From NCBI RefSeq assembly GCF_001039355.2, contig NW_019774003.1:345306-394840 (forward strand): DNA of 49,535 nt, in the 5' to 3' direction. The notes under the pieces are model-generated. The model was given only the letters and a program-made list of their open reading frames with translations, was not told where the DNA came from and made no database searches. Positions 10,722-23,135 of this stretch are shown piece by piece (within the stretch, counting starts at the first letter, position 1; each line of letters begins with the position of its first letter). This stretch comes from Lingula anatina (lineage: Eukaryota; Brachiopoda; Lingulata; Lingulida; Lingulidae). Made by a program: the position numbers and the translations under genes.

Positions 10722-13496
10722 GCGATTTACCCTATTGCGGTGACAAAGGGGCTCGTCTCAAAAGTAACGTCCACGTTGTTGCCGTTGCCCAGCTGAGTGG
10801 AGGCAATAAGTTTCTTGATTGCATCTTGCACGCCGGCACTATTGGTATCTGTAACTTCCCCAGTAAGGAATATCACAGTACCTGCAATAAAAGCAACTAT
10901 TGTTATTTCATCATGATAAAAAAGTGCGTAGGTATATCATGCACTTAACAAACATAATCTGCATTTAGCAAGAACAAAATGAAGCTATATAAAAAATCAA
11001 CACAATTAAGTGAGATTTCCACATTTGTTACTTGGTGTTTTAAAGTGAATTTTGTCGGAGAAAAATGTAGAAGAAATATTCACGAGCATTTTAAAACACC
11101 TACTAGGAAGTGCTTGGGTAGTTTCTTGGCTCTTTGGTGTCGTCACGATCACTGTGGAGGTGGGCAGCGCTTTTGAAGTCACCGGATCAGTGACCTTAAG
11201 TGATGTTGTTGTTGTTTGTGATTTGGCACTTGCAGTTGTTGAAGGACTTTCAGTGGTCATTCCGGCTGTCATTCCGGCAGTATTGTATGTTTTTGTTGGT
11301 TTGCCTGACGTCGTAGAACTGGTACTGATGACGGATGGCGATGTTGTTGTTTGTACACTAGCTGCCGTAGAGCTTTTTCCTTTTGTTGGTGTTTCTGACG
11401 TCCTAACATCTGTAATGGTTGGTGACGTGTTCAACGGTTGTGTTTTACCCGTTGTAATAGTGGTATCAGCGCCCTTTGGTATTTCTGTCGTCTCTCTTTC
11501 TGTTGTCAATGATTCCGTTATCGCAATTGGTTTTTTTGTTGTTTGTCTCTTTGATGATGTTGAAGTGGCAGATCCCGTGGTCATTGCTGCTGCAGATATG
11601 GTGCCAGTGGTTTCAGGTGGCGCAGCCAAAGTCGTCTGTGGCGATCCAGTTGCTTGTGATTTAGATGTGCGTTCTGTGGCATTAACTGACATAACTGCTG
11701 TCGTCTCTGTCATCCCTGTCGATGTCACTGTCTCCATAGTTAATATCGGTGTTGGTAAAGTTGCTGTTGACGCAGGATCTGTTGGAACACTGGTTGTGTA
11801 AACAGATTTGTCCTCTGTAACTGTGTCAACGGCAAATGTTTCCGTAGTGACTACAGTCGTTACTGAGTGAGGCTTTTCGGTTGTCGCCGTCGATTCTGTC
11901 GTTAAAGGCGTATAACAAAGCTGCCCCGTATAACCTGGTGGACACTGACAGGTGAAGTTGGTGATTCCGTCTACACAAGTGGCACCATTTTTACAGGTAT
12001 TATTAACACAATCATCGATGTTGGTTTCACAAGATTGTCCCGTATAACCTGGTGGACACTGACATGTGAAGTTGGTGATTCCGTCTACACAAGTGGCACC
12101 ATTTTTACAGGTATTATTAACACAATCATCGATGTTTGTTTCACAATGTGTACCTGTAAATCCGGTTGAGCAATTACAGGTGTACATATTGATAAAATCC
12201 TGGCACGTTCCATTGTTCTGACATGGGTTACTGCCACATTCATCAATATCAGACTCACAGAGCTGCCCTGTGTATCCATCGCTACAAACGCAGCTGAACC
12301 CATTTATGCCATCCTGGCATGTGGCGTTATTTTGGCATGTGGCGTTGAGACAGTCGTCAATGTCCGTCTGGCACTGTGTGCCTGTGAATCCTGCCATACA
12401 CTGACACTGATAGGAGTCAACGCCGTCCACACACGTGGCGTTATTATAGCAAAGATCGACAGCACAGTCGTCAATGTTCGTTTCACAAATTGTCCCGGTG
12501 AAACCACTGGGACACTGACATGTAAACGCGTTTATTTCATCCTGACAAGTCCCACTGTTAACACACGGGTTGCTGTCACATTCATTGATATCAGTTTCAC
12601 ACAGGGTCCCCGTGTATCCCCCGGGACAGTCACATGTGAATCCATTGATGCCGTCCTGACACGTGGCATTATTCTGACACGGACTGCTGGCACATTCATC
12701 AATGTTAACCTGGCAGAGAACTCCGGTATAACCAGGGGCACACTGGCACGTGTAGGCATTCACCCCATCCAGACAAGTGGCGCCGTTCTGACAGGGACCG
12801 CTGGCACATTCATTAATGTTGGTCTCGCAGTTAACTCCCGTGTATCCGGGGGGACACTGACACGTGTAGAAGTTAATGTTGTCTTGACATGTTCCACCAT
12901 TATTACAAGGGTTGCTGGCACATTCGTTTATGTTAGTGGCACAATCTGCCCCTGTGTATCCTATAAGTAGATATAGCAAAAGATATTTTGGGTATTTTTA
13001 AATGTACTTGATACTGGAGTTTTAAAGCATGCTTTGATTTCGATGTAACATAAGTGCTCTAATATCTTTACTACATTGTTTTTATTCTCAGTTTAATGTG
13101 TATTTTAGTAAATTGTTGAAAAAGAACTTTTAAAATTCTATGAGAATGTGACCAAAAATGATTATTTGAATGAATGTTTACTCTGTTCTTTTACTTTTTT
13201 ACAACATAGATATTGAATTAAAGTTAATAAATTTCTAAGTTATGATATTTTTATTGGCTCATTGCCGCCTCGGTGCATCTTCACAATCTTACCTGGATCA
13301 CAGTAAACTTTGACCTGCAGTGTAACCCTATTGCAAAGAAGAACGCAGAAATTATCATTATGCCGTTGCAAAAAAGGCGACAAAAGGTAAAATAAAACTG
13401 ATTACTTAACAGACACATATCAAATGCTTGTTACTAGATGATAAGGTAAGCATGTGATTTGAAGGTTTTATTTTTGAACTGAATCGATAAAACATA

Positions 13497-13542
<46 letters not shown>

Positions 13543-15903
13543 GTGCTTAAATGTTTTAAAACAAAGACTATGTGCCTGGTGAGGGTATATCTTAATAATT
13601 ATGACATTTATTTAAAAATACCAAGAATTATATTGACATACGACGTGGGTTCTGTCCCTCTAGTTCCCTGCAAGGACACCGAGGTCCAGGATGCAGCGTT
13701 CTCACTGGGGGCGGCGGCTGTTGTGATGGTCGTCTGCAAGAAGTCAATAGGGTCGTCGCCTCCGGATGGGCCTCCATCTAAATCCTTTACATCCACTTTT
13801 AATTTGAAAGACCCCTAAAATGGCACATTTCATTTGCAAAAATGAATGTATTTATATTAAATAAAAAAGCAATATAGCTTTTCATAGACAAATGTAGCTC
13901 CGTGACTTTCTTAATGTCGTCTTGCAGAGTATATCATATCAGTTTATATGGCATTAATAGATATGCTGTATGGTTTCCTCTGTATACATGTTGTTTACTG
14001 AACTAAGGAACTGTTTTACAAGAGACATTTCTCTCAAGCTGTACTACTAAACATGCAATCTTTCAAGAATTAAGTGAGTACACTTACCGGCCATGAGGTA
14101 ATATCTGCAACAAAAGGATCTTTGAATCCATTTTCATTTCTAAAATTTATGTCATTGCTCTTTAAATCTCCCCGATACCCAAAGGATCCGTAAGCACATG
14201 AATCCATGGAATTAGATCTAGAATTAATATAATACAAAATTTGTATATTCTAATCTGTTTTTCACTTGGAAAAAAACTGCAATCTCAGTCGGATTTAATT
14301 ATGTTCACGCCGAAAGAAAACGAAGGATGGTTTGTTGCAACAAGGCAAAATTACTCCTGATTTGATAGCTTGCGAGTAGCCAAATGTATTTAGTAATACT
14401 AAGTCGCTGGTTTTCATGGTTGTGCTCATCAATCGATATTCATTCTTATGTCTCCGCTTTTATCCTTAATTTCAATTTAGTTGACATGAAATAGTATTTA
14501 AACAATATAAGTTTGTCGCTTTTTAACAAGATGCTACATGTAACAACGTTATTCAGCAGTATTGTAGGGTCGTTACCCATACGCACAGCAACAAGAACGT
14601 GACTCATACGTATCGTAAATGAGAAGAGGCAATTAAACGTAAATTATAATAAAACAAACAAAACAAAGACGATTCAACCTTTGTCAGTCAGACCTATATA
14701 TTCTATCTCGATGGTTAACCCCTAGAGTGGTCAGCTCTTTGGCAGCATTCATCAATATTCGTTCTTTTTTCCTGTTATTGTTAATTCTGTTTAACTTAAT
14801 GTAAAATGTAAGTTATTGGTTCAGAAATCAACAATCAACTTTTAAAATTACTATCACTCTTTTTAGCTTATCAAAATCAATAAGCAATATATAATTATAG
14901 AATGGTAGGGAATGTAGACTTTTGTCAGAATAACTTATTTATCATTTTACTCCAAAACCTACCCACTGCTGCCGTCAAAGCACAACTTAAACGCCGTATC
15001 ACAGGGGTCCACATTGCACCAGAATGTCAGAACACTGTCGCAGCACCGTCCATTCGCACCTTTATAATTTTGATTCTTGAAGGTAAGCAGCTGCACTGCT
15101 ATCTTACCAGTAGCGCCAACAGTCGTTAACAACTAAAAAATTAAGAAGATATTTAAAGAATAAAGTGTATCTTTCTATACGGTTATGCCAAATAACTGAA
15201 CAGGATACTATTCGATGTGTAATAATAGAGAAAAAAGTAATTATCTGCGTTTAGTTTCCAACAAGGACACCTGACTCACGATCAGCAATGCAAAGAATAA
15301 TACTGTATTGAAAACAGTTGCACAATGCATCATCTTATTCTACATTTAACTGGAAAATCAAAGGTAAGTACCATCGTTGAAAAAAGTAATTTTTGTTTTA
15401 TTTAGCATCTACAATATAAGACTAAACTACCATTTCATCGATACAATGTGTATAAAGAGACGTACATTTGTGAAAAGAAATAAGTGCCATATTTATGAAT
15501 AACACGTTTAAACAGTTAGAGTAAAAGATGAACATTTCTAAATGTCACACACATGAGTTTTGAAAGATCCATTCATGATTAACTTATTTAAATGCCTGCT
15601 TTCGCTCGAACGCACGCATGCATGCACATGCTGTGTGAGCTGCTGTTTGGGTTGGTGGAATTCCTTTCAAACATTATCTTGTTAGTAATATGGAAATCTA
15701 CAACACACTTATTTCCTGTAAACCCAAATCGAGACACGACTAAAGGCGACGTGAAAGAGAATCTTCTGCTTTGCACGATAATATGTACTTGTAATTAAAA
15801 ACACACATTCACATTTCAGTAATAATAGTTTTAGAAGAAAAAATGGAAAAAAATCACCTACCTCCAGCCAGCAAACGAAAAGTAACAACCATTTAAATGC
15901 CAT
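9303..15903 (-). CDS. Locus C: MNNL/EGF/mucin-stalk type I membrane protein, 1005 aa
   Basis: Ten exons on the minus strand: 15903-15862, 15132-14963, 14217-14088, 13814-13642, 13327-13293, 12960-11104, 10881-10731, 10425-10218, 10048-9951, 9456-9303; all GT-AG, phases consistent. Order: signal peptide (MAFKWLLLFVCWLE plus next residues); MNNL-like domain to ~172 (GRCCDS, CDTAFKLCFD, TSWP); DSL remnant VYCDP joined to GYTGADC; nine EGF repeats (~190-531) with NINEC/NIDEC calcium-type starts, CASNPC O-glucose-type and CxNGxTC O-fucose-type sites; Ser/Thr-rich stalk (~532-802); ~120-residue globular module of alternating strand/helix character, SEA-like in position but unproven; transmembrane helix (~929-950); ~55-residue tail with YDNT. 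Exon 6 (1857 nt) holds all EGF repeats and the stalk. It resembles a Delta/Jagged ligand without the DSL core. A surface adhesion or signalling role is inferred. Confidence 0.82.
9661..9707. repeat. (TAA)n microsatellite in last intron of locus C
   Basis: About 15 tandem TAA units between the final two exons of locus C. Confidence 0.95.
10680..10722. repeat. (AATA)n microsatellite next to locus C exon 7
   Basis: About ten tetranucleotide units, only 8 bp beyond the exon 7 donor (10730) in transcript direction. Confidence 0.95.
11921..12148 (-). repeat. 114-bp tandem duplication encoding EGF repeats 8 and 9 of locus C
   Basis: Units 11921-12034 and 12035-12148 differ at only a handful of positions, far more alike than any other pair of EGF repeats in the exon. 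A recent in-frame duplication of one EGF repeat (38 codons). Confidence 0.9.
13293..13327 (-). other. 35-nt microexon at the truncated DSL junction (locus C)
   Basis: Reads CAATAG, then 35 nt ending TGTGATCCAG, then GTAAGA on the minus strand. It encodes VTLQVKVYCDP and matches the microexons of loci A and B in length and phase. The introns on both sides were read on the sense strand and contain no Cys-rich DSL-core exon. Confidence 0.8.
13499..13539. repeat. (AT)n microsatellite in locus C intron 4
   Basis: About 40 bp of alternating AT. Confidence 0.95.
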
Positions 15904-17342
15904 TTTTCCTAAAGTTCTGCAGCTAGATCGTTGGATATTTCCTTCTTTTTGTATGATAACGCCGTGCTTAGTGCGTCCTTATCACGTGCAATCCAGTTAG
16001 AAATGAAACAAAATATAGTTTCTTATTCCCTAAGTTTGTCACCGTATGTGTGTCTGAAGTTTGGATAAACAGGCTTTACTTAAACTCTTCTGCAACTGAG
16101 ATCCATGTTAAAACCGACTTGTCTTATTTCAGGTAAAAATATATTATTTTTGGCAAAAAAATTTGCCTCACTATCTCGCCGCTTTTTGTACCACTCTCGT
16201 AGAAGTCTTCTCAGAATGGATCAGTTTGCTTTATACCTGTTGCACTCACAATGACATTCCTACTATCTTACAGAGTGGATCAACGGAGTGCCCCCCTTTA
16301 TCAGTTTTCCATTCTATTTGTTGACCTATCTATGGCCAAGCCCGGTGATTACCAACCTCGCCTGACATCTGACGTTACTCATAAGACTAGCTCATTGCAC
16401 CTCCCATTTCTCTTCCGATGTGATATTCCCACTTAATTCAGGGATAAAACAGTCAAGTGAATTGTTTTCTTTTTTTGAAAAGTACGTTGTAGCTAGTCGA
16501 CCTTTACCTGTTCAACGTGTTGTCTTTGAACGATATTCATAACGTTAACGTCTCGCACGCAATAATGTTATTTATGCCCTGTAGCGGGTAGAATGGTTCG
16601 CTTTTAAGTCCTGCCCAAGTGTTCACATATTTATGTGATGATACTATTCACATTCCTGGTATTAGGCGGTTAATTTTTATCTTGCCAACATTAAGCAAAG
16701 GAAAGAGGTTTTTTTTTTTTTTTTTTTGAAGAGAAAAGATTGTAAAATTTATTATCAAGCTTAAGGATGTCATATTTCTAACTTAAGCAAAAGACGGTGA
16801 TCAGGGGGAGTAAATTAAAGAAACTAGTAATAATAAGACAGCAATAAGCTGGATTGTTATATCATAAAATTAAGTCTATATCTAATTCTTCCTCAATTCC
16901 GGGCAACCGCAAAGCGTTCACTGATTAAATCGAGTAAATTGACCCCCAAACAATGTGTACTCTCCTTTTGTCCCAGTCTTCACTTTTTTCCCGAAATTAA
17001 AATAACAACATTAAGAAAATTTCTGAATAGTATCCTTTCTGTCTTAACCACGAATATAAAAAAAATATTTCAGCCATTCTAATCAATATCAATACGGGCG
17101 ACATTCGTCTCTACATTGCTAGGGCAGCAACGGAAACCCGTCCTTCCTGTGTTTGTTTTAGGGTGTTGATAGCGTTGCGACATCATGGGTCGTGTTGACA
17201 CTGTCGTAATCGGCATGTTTGCGTTTGATGACAGCATTGCTTGAACAAAATAGGGGAGTGTGACTCGGGTGACGGTGCACTCAACCCCTTTTTCTTCGAA
17301 AACTGATATTCAACTCTTATGTTCTAAGAAAATGGGGGCACA

Positions 17343-17346
<4 letters not shown>

Positions 17347-17380
<34 letters not shown>

Positions 17381-17399
17381 TGAGAGAGAGAGAGAGAGA
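17347..17399. repeat. (AG)n microsatellite
   Basis: Two AG tracts separated by AATTTG. Confidence 0.95.
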
Positions 17400-18394
17400 T
17401 TATTTATCTACCAAATAATGTTTCTTACCAAACAATGTTTCTTTTAGTTACACATCTGTAATATTAGTAATAAATTCAACACATTTATCCTAGACATTCG
17501 TGTCTTATGTCTGAATTGAGATATTTTGTCATTGAACGAATACTGATTGAAATTCATCGCATGTGACATACACCGTGTTGCCTCTCATTTCCATAAAACC
17601 AGAATAAAACATACACCCAGAATTAATGTCGTTTATGTATCTACATATACATAAAATGATATAAATATCTTCACAAACTACTTAAATAATGGTTCTCTCT
17701 ATGTGTCTTCTCTCAATAACAAACAACCCTTGTAAATGGGTTAAAAACAATCGCGATGTCTATCTGTAAGGTCATGCTAACTTTGCTCCCACTTGATTCA
17801 TATTGCATACTGTTACGTTGTTATGAGGACCGATCATGCAAGCCACGGGGCGCTTTCATAAGAACTTTAGACCGAAAGTTGGCTAAACTTCAAGGCCGAA
17901 AAAATTTTCTACTGAAATAATGTTTTGTTGGTCTTAAATATTAGTAATTTCTTCCCTTTTTTCACAAGAGACATAATATTTCATCTATGTAGACTGCTAC
18001 TGTCTTAACTTGGGTCAAATTTAATAAAATTAATAGTCTGAAATTTGAGATCAACTTTCGGTTTAAAGTTACTTTGTGGAATCGATCGTGTTCAGAAGGT
18101 AATAATGTGGTGATACACCTGCCACCACTCCCCTTGTATATTCAGAGATATACATGAAAATAATAATAAAACTACAGCCCGTTATATGTTTCTCTAAACA
18201 TTCAAAAATGATGTACAAATGCATATTTACTCAACAGGTTCGTTTTCTTATAGATTGCATGTGTATTTCACACTTTATAGGGTTGTCTGAATACCGGTGT
18301 CACGTGAAGAAACCGTCGTCGTGAATAAACCGTTCTGACGGATTATTCACTCGGGGGTAGCAGTCTGTTGACTTACAGTACGTAGCTGCACATG

Positions 18395-18680
18395 CATTTC
18401 CAACATTTCCCCGTAGAGAAAGTTGTAGTATTATCAAACACACAATTTCTTTTTAATGAAAATGACTGAACTCTGAATTGAAAGAACATTGTAGAGTGAA
18501 AAGATTTATACTACGAGTCTTAGCTCTGCCACGTTTTTTACACAGAGCAAAACAGTTCAGTCACGATCAAAAGCTCACTTCCAACATTCCCCCGTATACT
18601 GCAGTAATAAGATTATCAAATACATACTATGTCATGACGAAAACCACTGAATTATGAATTGGAAAATCATAGTTCAGTGC
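18395..18680. repeat. Diverged tandem repeat, period ~181 bp
   Basis: Segments near 18395-18500 and 18576-18680 share blocks in the same order: TTCCAACATT, CCCCGTA, TTATCAAA, GAAAA..ACTGAA, TGAATTG and AGTG. About two copies, substantially diverged. Confidence 0.6.
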
Positions 18681-19166
18681 AAACATAGCGCCTACTTAGG
18701 ACGACATCGTCATACCGGAAGTTACTTCTTTCAATCTACCCTCAATGCGCATGTGCAGAACGGTTTCGTCACGGCACGGGTCTGTCACGCCACACCGGTA
18801 CCGTATGTTCTGCTTGTGCAATTTAAATTATATACGAAGTTGTTCATGTTAAAGCATCGTATTTTATTTCTCCGTGACTTCACGATTTGTATTTACTTCT
18901 TGACGCAGTTCATGTTCACGTAACTCAAGTTTATACTTAAACAACTTATGTGCGTGTTAAAAGTCGTTCTTGAATATTGCATAGTAAATATATTGTAAAC
19001 AGCCAGTTTGCCATTTTTTCCTGTTTTTGTCACAAACAAGAAAATAGGGGGGAAGTTATGGACGGAATTAATAACCTCCAAAAACTGATCGTTTGTTTCA
19101 AATCTTAATTGTAACAAACAGTATCTAGTAGGCCTACTAATATATGTATTATTGGTGTGAAGTAAT

Positions 19167-19180
19167 CCCCCCCCCCCCCC
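19167..19180. repeat. Poly-C run
   Basis: 14 consecutive C; a plausible sequencing or assembly length error site. Confidence 0.9.
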
Positions 19181-19324
19181 TCCGGACCACCTCCACTATG
19201 GATTAATTAATACACCCTGAAATATTCTGGAATAGGTGTAACAAACCACAAGAATGCAAATTTGGAGATTAACGTGTAAATTAAACACGGGCAGACAAAA
19301 GCAGAGCGTGAACCACGCCTCTGT

Positions 19325-19330
<6 letters not shown>

Positions 19331-19355
<25 letters not shown>
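19331..19355. repeat. (CT)n microsatellite
   Basis: About 12 CT units. Confidence 0.9.
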
Positions 19356-19359
<4 letters not shown>

Positions 19360-21010
19360 CAAATGGTCATGATAAATTCATATAGCAACTTTTTGGTGTA
19401 ATTGCATTTAATCCATTCAAGAGTTCATCCACATTGTCCAAATAGATAGATAGATAGACCCATATCAATGCCGTTTTGATAGTGCATGGCATTTTGTTTA
19501 CGTTTGTCCGATATGCAAAGTACAGATTTTGCAAATGGCCTCTTTGTAGATTTCAAGTATTTTTTTAATTATGAAGACAAACACTTTTTTGATTTTATAA
19601 GAAGTGCTCCTTATCAAAACGACATATGTTATGCCATATCGTTATCTTAAAAAAAATGTATATCACTCTATCATCCATTCAAAAATCAACAACCTTCTTG
19701 AAGTCGTTCAGGGTCGCCATGTCACCTCTGACAATCACAGACAATATTTAAAATTTAATCTCTGTTAAGATAATGGTCAGATACGAGGTGGCGTGATAGG
19801 GCAAACTGCAGTCTCTTCTTTGTTCGTTCCAAAGGAGACTCGGACTTCACAACAATTTGTATCAGCGGTGCAAGTTGTGGTGAATATGGCCGCGACTACA
19901 TGTATAATAAAAATTACATTTTGCCGATTTGTTCCTCTAATCCTTTTTTTTTTTTTTTTGCTGGAATCGTCAAAAGCTTTTTCTATTCTGAGGTGGGGGT
20001 AGGGTGGTTGACATTTTAGCGTAAACAAAAACAGGTCAAAACAACGAGATACTCAAATAATGTTCATCTATTGCAGTTTGTGTTTAAGTAAAACGAATAC
20101 ATGCAGTCTTGTATGATTTTCCCACGGAAAAGCAAAGACGGATTATGGTGACATTAATTTAATTAATAAGACATTTCATCAAGAGGAAACTGTTTTCTTT
20201 ATGGTTATATCTATCCATTTTGTTTTGGTTACCTTCAAAATGAAATCTTTTACTGGACATGTATAACTTTTTTTGATTACAAGACATCTGATAATTATAG
20301 TAAAAGTAACTATTTGTCGCTCATTTTTTCTTTGCATAAGACCTGCGCTAAGTTAGCAGTGTCTTTGCCAAAAAAAAATAAAGGAGAGGTGCTTAGAATG
20401 GGGCTTACATGCAGAAAGACCTGCGAAATCACCAATATGAAACAAATACCGAATATTTCATTTCGTAATCATCATCATACGTGCCGACATGCACGACCCG
20501 CTACTTGATAATAGTGAAGAAATCCTCTCAGCCAATAAGTTGACAGGGTCCTTCGTGACAGGGTTCTTACACTAAGTTAACAGTCGCGGGGCAGGGCCGG
20601 GGGACAACGCCGTAATGTTCAAACATCTTAAACAAGATAAGGGGATGAGACGGGCGTGCCCTTCTGACCAGGCGTGGCTGTTTACGTTAAAATAGCTGAT
20701 GAGTTATAATTGAGTATCATATCAAACTAACACAGTTACAAATCAAAAGCTTGGTGTCTTGCGTATATTGATATTGATAAGTAAGAAGCAGTAAACATAG
20801 TGATATGACATGGTCACAATTTTAAACATTGTCCCCAGTTGCGAAGGATTCACACGGGCGTGGCAATATACATGTCAGTCTTCGCCTATGAATGAAAACA
20901 ATTTTGTGCTCTAAGTATAGAGAAAACGATATACTTTTAGGTCTCTTATTTCATACTTAAAGTTAATTTCTACAACAGTCTTCTTTCCTTTTCATTTCCC
21001 TTTAATTATC

Positions 21011-21011
21011 A

Positions 21012-21065
<54 letters not shown>
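21011..21065. repeat. (AAT)n microsatellite
   Basis: About 17 trinucleotide units. Confidence 0.95.
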
Positions 21066-21067
<2 letters not shown>

Positions 21068-22158
21068 GACTTGAGGTTCTTTGCAACCTATCTTATTCCA
21101 TTGAACTTTTAATTATAAACTAAATGTACCTGTGTATTACTGACAGCGACATTATCAGAGCCAGCTGATTCTCCATGTCTGGAAGACAATAGCAATTCGT
21201 TCCAATTAAAGAATTTGAATGAAGTACTGAGGAAGAACCAGCATATAAAGATTTGTGTTGTTTTCATTGTCTTTTCCCATTAAACATAAGAAGAAAGAAA
21301 GAAGGGGAGGGAAACATTTTCTTATTTTATGCAAAATATAATATATCAAATACCATCTCATTCAAGCATTGATATTCGGGATTGACAACAGCAGTTTGTA
21401 TATCGCTATATCGTGTAAATTAATACCCGGCCCATTGTTTTTCGGTCTATTTTTTATTGTGGATAAGAGGAGGTACAAAAAGGTACATGATATGGACTTT
21501 GAGAACTAAAATATCGACAACCCATTTTTCTAATGTTGAGACGCTCCTATTAATCACTTAAGTATAAGCATATACAGATAACCTATTTGTCTCAAGTAGG
21601 ATACCTGGATCCAGTGTTTATGGTTTACTAATTAAAATCATAAACTGGCCAAGACCCTGGGTCTCTAGGTCAACTGTATTTACACCACGGGTGTGCCAGT
21701 AAGAGCTAGATAATAAATTCGTTTTAGTGGAGGGGGGGGGGGAGAAAAAAAACACAAAAAACAACGGAGAATTTTTTTTACATTACGCTTTTGTGACCAA
21801 TATTATCATCGCCGAGTGTACGGTTTGTCGCAAACCTACTTCAATCTCCAATCCCAGGTCCAATCGCAGACTTATTATACATATACATCGTAGGCCCATA
21901 CATCGTATGATGGGTCCAAAATCCAATATGTATCAAAGGAACCCCCTTAACTGACACATTTAAAAATTATTCTCTTTGTAAGATACCACCAACTGGTGCT
22001 GTGTGTTAATAGCTTCATGGGCGACTCATATTATTTTTATCAAGTAATGGTTTAGCATACATTAAGCCTATTATTAAAATCATTCAAAACCCCCAACGTT
22101 CAATTGAGCATTCACCCCCCCCCCCCTCAAGGTAATGGGGTAGGGTTCACAGGGTGTA

Positions 22159-22191
<33 letters not shown>
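22159..22191. repeat. (ATT)n microsatellite
   Basis: About 11 trinucleotide units. Confidence 0.95.
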
Positions 22192-22358
22192 GTGATGATT
22201 CTTGTAACCTTTGATAATTACTAAGATGCCGGAGTCATACCATGACTCTGAGGTGATTTTAGTGTTCATGAGATGGATATAGCGTCTTTCTGATGATATG
22301 CGCACTACCAAGCAAGATTAGGTTATTTTCTGCAGCTCTCGGACAGTTGGGCTTCCTG

Positions 22359-22360
<2 letters not shown>

Positions 22361-22402
<42 letters not shown>
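22361..22402. repeat. (ATT)n microsatellite
   Basis: About 14 units; the overlapping open frame of Leu repeats is an artefact of it. Confidence 0.95.
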
Positions 22403-23081
22403 TTATTATTTCCTTATTTTATTTTATTTCCTTATTTACTTTTTTGGTTCCGACTATAATTGTTTGCTTTATTTTTTTGAAAGCCCTATATTTTAGGGCT
22501 TATCTTTTTAAAAAGTGACGTTTTAAAAATATTTTAAACGATTACTATCCTATATTCTGCCAATTTCAAGTCTTTTATCAAAGTTGTTAACAAAGCTGAC
22601 TAAATTTAAGATAAAAAGGAACAACAAAAAGACAATAATCGCATACTCGTGAGAAATGCAAAACTGAACGAAGATAGTGGGGCTGAATGTAATAGGCCTA
22701 GTTCTTCGTTAATTGTAGACCCTGGAGAACGCGGCTAATGCACTGATAAGCGCCAAATTAATGGAAGGCAAATGACTCTGATATCAGTTGTAGTTCTGAA
22801 AAAAAATTGTGAATATGAACAAAGGTTATCCCAAATCAGCTAACTTAACACTTAAGAGATGCACTCCCTTTCTCCTATGTATTATATGCACACCTGTCGC
22901 ACCTGTCTCTACTAGCGCATCTTCCCCGTCCGTCGACTTGTTCGTCTTCGTTACATGTTATCCGCGATGAATCGTTGTTCGTTAAATCTTTTTTTAATTG
23001 TCTTTTTCATTTATTGTTTTATTTTTGTAAAAACGCAATATTTTTGCTAAATGAATTTCGAACAATAAAATTAAATTTCTC

Positions 23082-23135
23082 ACCGGAATTATTCTCACCG
23101 GAAGTATATCGTTCGTTCATAAACAAGATGGCGCT
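23082..23135 (+). promoter_or_regulatory. RBM22 core promoter: ETS-type sites and YY1-like start context
   Basis: ACCGGAA at 23082-23088 and ACCGGAAGT at 23097-23105 match ETS/GABP consensus. AAGATGGCG overlaps the start codon (23126-23134) and resembles the YY1 motif common at TATA-less housekeeping promoters. Motif matches are seen directly; use by these factors is inferred. Confidence 0.5.

Larger units (their letters stand above)
15904..23080. other. Gene-poor intergenic region
   Basis: Over 7 kb without a supported gene. Short open frames (for example 16251-16436, 18654-18923, 19777-20028, 21727-21954) lack recognisable domains and often run through simple repeats. The part next to 15903 should hold the locus C promoter. 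No tRNA or rRNA was recognised by eye. Confidence 0.6.
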
